Assembly (NCBI GenBank): GCA_946405625.1
Contig: CAMJHQ010000016.1
Coordinates: 1-64,000 of the forward strand
DNA length: 64,000 bases
Source: an uncultured Lachnospiraceae bacterium
Lineage (GTDB): Bacteria; Bacillota; Clostridia; Lachnospirales; Lachnospiraceae
Reading direction: 5' to 3'
This document shows, piece by piece, positions 59,813 through 64,000 of the stretch. Both the position numbers and the translations under genes were made by a program. The stretch's first letter is position 1; each line of letters begins with the position of its first letter. The notes under the pieces were generated by a model, which saw only the letters and a program-made list of their open reading frames with translations, had not been told where the DNA came from and searched no databases.

Positions 59813-61312
59813 ATGGCAAAGGATGTTCTTCTGAAAATGGAAGGCATTTCAAAAGTATTTCCGGGTGTAAAGGCTTTGGATAATGTTTCACTCGAGGTTA
59901 AGGCCGGTACGGTTCATGCTTTGATGGGCGAAAACGGTGCGGGTAAATCTACACTTATGAAATGTTTGTTCGGTATTTATGCCAAGGACAGTGGTTCCAT
60001 ATATCTTGAAGGAAAAGAGATAGATTTCAAAAGCAGCAGGGAAGCTCTGGATAACGGTGTTGCAATGGTGCACCAGGAACTCAACCAGGCGCTTAAGCGT
60101 AATGTTATGGATAATATCTGGCTGGGCAGATATCCGAAGATTGCCGGAATAGCTGTAAATGAGAAAAAAATGAAAAAAGATACGGAGGCAGTATTTGAAG
60201 AGCTCGGTATAAATGTGGATGTTCATCGTGTCATGAGCACAATGCCCGTATCGCAGAGACAGATGGTGGAGATAGCCAAAGCTGTCTCATATAATTCGAA
60301 AGTTATAGTTTTTGATGAGCCTACTTCATCTTTGACGGAAGAAGAAGTAGAGCATCTTTTTAAAATCATAAATATGCTCCGCGACAGAGGCGTGGGAATT
60401 ATATACATTTCCCATAAAATGGCGGAGATAAAGCGCATTTCTGATGAGATAACAATAATGAGAGACGGTCAGTGGGTTGCGACCGAGCCGGCAGATAAAC
60501 TTGAAATGAACGATATTATAAGGCTTATGGTTGGCCGTGAGTTAAAGAATCAGTTCCCGCCGAAGAAGAATAAACCGGGTGAGGTTTCGCTGAAAGTCGA
60601 AAATCTGTCGGGACAATATAATCTGCTTAAGGATGTGAGTTTCGTGGCACATAAGGGCGAAGTTCTCGGAATCGCAGGACTCGACAGCTCGGGACGTACG
60701 GAAACACTTGAGAGCATTTTCGGTATAAGAACCCGTAAGAGCGGAACGATCACACTGAACGGCAAGAAGTGTTTAAATCGAAATGCGGGAGAATCCATTA
60801 AAAACAATTTTGCACTGCTCACCGAGGAAAGACGTGCCACCGGAATTTTCGGTGTTCTGAATATAAAAGACAATACGGTAATTTCAAGTCTGAACAGGCA
60901 TAAACGTTTCGGATTCTTCTTAAGCGAGAAAACTCAGCGAGAGGATACTCAATATTATATAGATGCAATGAGGACGAAGACGCCTTCGCTTGAGACGAAG
61001 ATCAGGAGTCTTTCGGGTGGAAATCAGCAGAAGGTTATCATAGGTCGATGGCTGCTTACGGAGCCCGAGGTTCTGCTTCTTGATGAACCGACGAGAGGTA
61101 TTGATGTAGGCGCTAAATACGAGATATATCAGCTCATCCTTGATCTGGCAAACAAGGGAAAAACAGTGCTGATGGTATCGTCCGAAATGCCTGAGCTGCT
61201 TGGTGTATGTGACAGAATTCTGGTAATGTCCGGCGGAAGACTTGCCGGAGAAGTGGATGCGGCAAATACCACACAGGAAGAGATAATGACACTTGCAGCG
61301 AAATATGTATAA
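59813..61312 (+). CDS. mglA: galactose/methylgalactoside ABC transporter ATPase MglA
   Basis: 499 aa, two ABC modules. First: Walker [10 protein letters not shown] (about 40-48), signature [14 protein letters not shown], Walker [12 protein letters not shown]. Second: degenerate Walker [10 protein letters not shown], signature LSGGNQQKV (about 403-411), Walker [12 protein letters not shown]. This is the usual arrangement for pentose/galactose importers. GGGAGG lies 10 nt before ATG 59813; the frame is open from 59774. Confidence 0.93.
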   Translation: MAKDVLLKMEGISKVFPGVKALDNVSLEVKAGTVHALMGENGAGKSTLMKCLFGIYAKDSGSIYLEGKEIDFKSSREALDNGVAMVHQELNQALKRNVMDNIWLGRYPKIAGIAVNEKKMKKDTEAVFEELGINVDVHRVMSTMPVSQRQMVEIAKAVSYNSKVIVFDEPTSSLTEEEVEHLFKIINMLRDRGVGIIYISHKMAEIKRISDEITIMRDGQWVATEPADKLEMNDIIRLMVGRELKNQFPPKKNKPGEVSLKVENLSGQYNLLKDVSFVAHKGEVLGIAGLDSSGRTETLESIFGIRTRKSGTITLNGKKCLNRNAGESIKNNFALLTEERRATGIFGVLNIKDNTVISSLNRHKRFGFFLSEKTQREDTQYYIDAMRTKTPSLETKIRSLSGGNQQKVIIGRWLLTEPEVLLLDEPTRGIDVGAKYEIYQLILDLANKGKTVLMVSSEMPELLGVCDRILVMSGGRLAGEVDAANTTQEEIMTLAAKYV

Positions 61313-61328
61313 GGAGGCGTAGATTACG

Positions 61329-62408
61329 ATGAGAGCTTTAAACAGAATTAAACAAGTTAAGGCTGATTATAAATTACTGAATGGAAAAGAAAAGAGAAGA
61401 TTCTGGGCAGATGGAATCCTTAATAATGCGCTATATATTTTGATGGCGATATTTGTCATATATACGTCGATAGTAAGACCGAATTTCCTGACGCTGGGTT
61501 CATTTGCTAACCTTATAACACAGGTTGCGGCATTTCTTCCGATGGCACTCGGAATCGGCGGCTGTATAGTCTTAACCGGTACCGATCTTTCTGCAGGACG
61601 TGTTTCGGGACTTACAGCTGCGGTTGCAGCTGTTCTGCTTCAGAAAACCGACTTTGCCAATAAAATGTTTCAGAATCTCCCGAAGGTTACGGGATTATGG
61701 ATTCTGGTTACATTACTGATTGCAGTTGCAATCGGTGCATTTGTCGGATTTATCAACGGATTCTTTGTAGCCAAGTTCAGCCTTCATCCATTTATAGTGA
61801 CGCTGTCTACTCAGCTTGTTACATATGGTGTTATTCTCTGGTTCTTCGGACTTAACGGAAACAACGGTCAGCCGATTTCCGGACTCAGTAATGAATATAA
61901 GGAATTTGTCGGCGGCGAAATGTTCCGTCTGGGAAATGTAGCTGTTCCGAGATATGTTCTATATGCAGCAATCCTTGTTGTCGTCATGTGGTTCATATGG
62001 AACAAAACCGCATTCGGCAAGAATATGTTTGCAGTTGGTTCAAATGCTGAAGCTGCCAAGGTTTCAGGTGTAAATGTTTTCTGGACGATAGTTTTCGTTC
62101 ATGCACTTGCCGGAATGATGTACGGATATGCAGGCTTTGTAGAAGGCGTTCGAAGTGGTTCGGTTGCAGCGAGTACCGGTCTCAATGCTGAATGTGATGC
62201 GATTGCAGCCTGCGTAATCGGAGGAGTATCATTTGTCGGAGGTACAGGATCTATATCGGGAATCATCCTCGGAGTATTTGTGCTTCGTATCATATTCGTT
62301 GCACTTACAGTTCTTGGTGTTGATTCATCTTCACTTTATATAATCAAGGGAGCAATCATCCTTTGTGCATGCGCACTTGATATGAGAAAGTATCTGGTTA
62401 AAAAGTAA
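61329..62408 (+). CDS. mglC: galactose/methylgalactoside ABC transporter permease MglC
   Basis: 359 aa, about ten membrane helices of the RbsC/MglC branch: MALGIGGCIVLTGTDLSAGR (about 76-95), FVGFINGFFVAKFSLHPFIVTLS and AIAACVIGGVSFVGGTGSI. AAGGAGG precedes the ATG, 16 bp after mglA. Completes the importer. Confidence 0.93.
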   Translation: MRALNRIKQVKADYKLLNGKEKRRFWADGILNNALYILMAIFVIYTSIVRPNFLTLGSFANLITQVAAFLPMALGIGGCIVLTGTDLSAGRVSGLTAAVAAVLLQKTDFANKMFQNLPKVTGLWILVTLLIAVAIGAFVGFINGFFVAKFSLHPFIVTLSTQLVTYGVILWFFGLNGNNGQPISGLSNEYKEFVGGEMFRLGNVAVPRYVLYAAILVVVMWFIWNKTAFGKNMFAVGSNAEAAKVSGVNVFWTIVFVHALAGMMYGYAGFVEGVRSGSVAASTGLNAECDAIAACVIGGVSFVGGTGSISGIILGVFVLRIIFVALTVLGVDSSSLYIIKGAIILCACALDMRKYLVKK

Positions 62409-62456
62409 ACGGAATTAAATTAGTATAATGTTCAGAAACGGGTGAGAGCATATAAA

Positions 62457-62504
62457 AGTCGGGAGCTGCCGTCGGTATTTACGTCGGACAATTCCCGGCT
62501 TTTT
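62457..62504 (+). terminator. rho-independent terminator
   Basis: AAGTCGGGAG...CTTCCCGGC-type arms (GTCGGGAGCTG with CAATTCCCGGC) around an inner CCGTCGG...GTCGGAC hairpin, then TTTTTAC. It ends the mgl operon. The following 227 bp to 62731 hold only a weak TAAAAT -10. Confidence 0.75.
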
Positions 62505-62731
62505 ACATTTCAGACGGCTTTTTGGCGGAGATAAGACTATATTTACTTTGTCGGATGGCTTTTATATGTGAAATTATTGCTGCTATCTGTAGTATCGGAA
62601 AGCTGTTTCTGAGGACAGAGTATTGCGATATAGAGTGCTATTTGTTAGAATTTACGGGTAATACATTTGAGCTGAATCACGTGGCTTAAGTGTAAAATAT
62701 AGTGAAGATTAAAAGAAAGAAGGGACAAAAA

Positions 62732-63706
62732 ATGGAAAAGAACATGGCATTTAATGCACCGCTTAAGGAGAATCTTGCAAATGCTGCAATTAATTTCCTG
62801 GCACAGAATCAGCTGATCACAGAAGAGGATTTTAAAACCTTATCATTTGAAATGGGTTATATGCTCCAGATGGAAAATGAGCAGCTGGAGGCACTTTTTA
62901 AAATCTGTTATTCAGGTAAGAAACAGTATTTTGCACTTCAGAACAATAAGCTGATGATACTGAAATATACGGATGAACTTTTTAACCAGACTGTTGAATA
63001 TATGAAGGCAAATCATCCTTGCTTACTCAGCGATGAGCTTCCGGAAACAGATGTTCAGAAGAATCGCAGGGAGAAGAATAATAATATTCTCCGTGCACAG
63101 AATATTGTAGTACCGGAAAGACTTATGACACGTTGGGATGATGAGAAGATTATACTTAAAGATAAAGTGTCAATATGTAAGAGAGCTATAGCCTGCTTCT
63201 TTGTTATTCAGATTGCATGTGATATCGGAAATGGAAAGTATGAAGAAGGTCTGAATGCTCTGAAGCCTTATCTGGAGCAGTACGGAGTTATGGATCAGCT
63301 TAATTCCAAGGAGAAGAAAATTCTGGATGGAACATATACTATGCAGGATGCGATAGATATGGATTGGGCCTATGAAGCTTACTGGTCACTCGTATGGAGT
63401 CTGGGACTTATAGATGATATCAGTGATGCAAGTCAGGTCTGTGATTGCCAGAAGGCTATAGAGCTTGTGACAAGCTGCAAAACTACAGAGGAATTTATAG
63501 CTAAATGTAATCTGAGAAGTAAGGAAGAAATCCTCGATATGCTGGATCTTTTCTTCAGATATCACTGGGCACTTAATGAGTCAAAAGCAAAGCAGGGCGT
63601 TCCTGTCGGTGATTTAAATCCTTCGGTGGTCCTTGAAAGAAGAAGAGGACTCGAATGGATCGTTACAAATGTCGAAGACTGGTATGATCTTCCAATGCCG
63701 GCTTAA
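62732..63706 (+). CDS. DUF4272 domain protein
   Basis: 324 aa. The C-terminal 225 aa match DUF4272: RREKNNNILRAQNIVVPERL (about 107-126), KDKVSICKRAIACFFVIQIAC, DMDWAYEAYWSLVWSLGLID and RSKEEILDMLDLFFRYHWAL with a closing RRRGLEWIV. Function is unknown. No signal peptide. GAAGGG precedes ATG 62732; ten more codons are open upstream. Confidence 0.82.
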   Translation: MEKNMAFNAPLKENLANAAINFLAQNQLITEEDFKTLSFEMGYMLQMENEQLEALFKICYSGKKQYFALQNNKLMILKYTDELFNQTVEYMKANHPCLLSDELPETDVQKNRREKNNNILRAQNIVVPERLMTRWDDEKIILKDKVSICKRAIACFFVIQIACDIGNGKYEEGLNALKPYLEQYGVMDQLNSKEKKILDGTYTMQDAIDMDWAYEAYWSLVWSLGLIDDISDASQVCDCQKAIELVTSCKTTEEFIAKCNLRSKEEILDMLDLFFRYHWALNESKAKQGVPVGDLNPSVVLERRRGLEWIVTNVEDWYDLPMPA

Positions 63707-63815
63707 TAACCTGATTGCATCATTGATAACCTAACTGCATCAAAGTATTAACTTAACTACATCAAAGTATTAACCTAACTACATCAAAGTATTAACCTAA
63801 CTACATCTAAGGAAG
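63707..63815 (+). repeat. 22-bp tandem repeat (5 copies) directly after a stop codon
   Basis: Units TAACCTAACTACATCAAAGTAT and variants at 63707 (20 bp), 63727, 63749, 63771 and 63793. The first follows the TAA stop at 63704-63706 without a gap. Confidence 0.88.
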
Positions 63816-63824
63816 TGACTTGTT

Positions 63825-64000
63825 ATGGGAATTATTAAGAGAAAGATAATTGAGCTTGCACTCAGAGATTTCTATAAATTAAAGGATCTTGATCATCCGA
63901 AATTCGGTGAAGAGCTTCATAATCTCAAAGTGCGTAAGGGTATGACATCAGAACCGCCTGCTTTATATCTCCGGCTTATGAATATAAAGACATGCCATAT
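63825..64000 (+). CDS. start of an unidentified gene, cut by the window end
   Basis: 58 codons: MGIIKRKIIELALRDFYKLKD, then FGEELHNLKVRKGM. AAGGAAGTG lies upstream. Too short to identify; no signal peptide. Confidence 0.55.
   Translation, partial: MGIIKRKIIELALRDFYKLKDLDHPKFGEELHNLKVRKGMTSEPPALYLRLMNIKTCH

Overview
The window looks like chromosome of a low-GC anaerobic Firmicute of the Lachnospiraceae type (Butyrivibrio/Roseburia-like gut or rumen bacterium). This is inferred from strong AGGAGG-type ribosome sites, many lipoproteins with acidic Thr/Glu/Ser linkers, DUF4317, DUF6440 and DUF4272 proteins, BspA-like repeats joined to glucan/choline-binding repeats, YesMN-type two-component systems and an MglBAC galactoside transporter. 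No rRNA, tRNA or CRISPR array was found. Most genes lie on the + strand; only three clear genes (about 24.7-25.4, 31.6-32.4 and 48.1-49.3 kb) are on the - strand.

Layout. 0-3.6 kb: a sulfur/ubiquitin-like activation group (ThiF/MoeB-type E1, a rhodanese-TusA-DsrE2 fusion, TcdA) and an HD phosphohydrolase. 3.8-12.5 kb: lipoproteins and small membrane proteins, DUF4317, an Lrp/AsnC regulator overlapping a free-standing RNA polymerase alpha-CTD-like protein, and an XRE regulator with a lysine-rich partner. 12.5-17.1 kb: three zinc-ribbon membrane proteins and a large surface protein behind a c-di-GMP-I-like riboswitch; an aptamer-less copy of the same promoter and leader lies 0.76 kb upstream. 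17.4-22.5 kb: accessory genes (MazG-like, macro domain, HNH nuclease, glutaredoxin, esterase, acetyltransferase). 22.5-24.7 kb: a 5 x 73 bp hairpin-repeat array and a group II intron. 24.7-31.5 kb: assorted genes, including an ECF sigma/anti-sigma/metalloprotease-like lipoprotein operon.

31.6-41.2 kb is an alpha-galactoside locus: a divergent AraC regulator, two different GH36 enzymes and an ABC importer (binding protein plus two permeases, no ATPase). 41.2-44.2 kb holds a second 5 x 73 bp hairpin array, a phosphoesterase preceded by five tandem ribosome-site-like units, and a lipoprotein paralogous to the one at 5.8 kb. 44.4-48.0 kb has NfeD and flotillin (FloA) genes placed between a small histidine kinase and a LytTR response regulator. 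48.1-54.0 kb carries a CytX-like permease, a methyltransferase, an MFS transporter and an M56-M23 peptidase fusion. 54.3-62.4 kb is a sugar-sensing and uptake block: YesN-type regulator, YesM-type kinase, an extra binding lipoprotein and mglB-mglA-mglC.

The most unusual aspect is non-coding. The window is full of short tandem duplications. Many begin inside the last codons of a gene, so each unit carries a copy of the stop codon (2083, 7287, 21803, 22470, 31549, 36481, 46648, 49828, 50563). Two separate arrays share the same architecture: a 37-nt inverted repeat with TACTAACA/TGTTAGTA arms plus a 36-nt spacer, five copies each, with spacer sequences specific to each array. I do not recognise this element. 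No database search or folding could be run, so family names rest on motif recognition.
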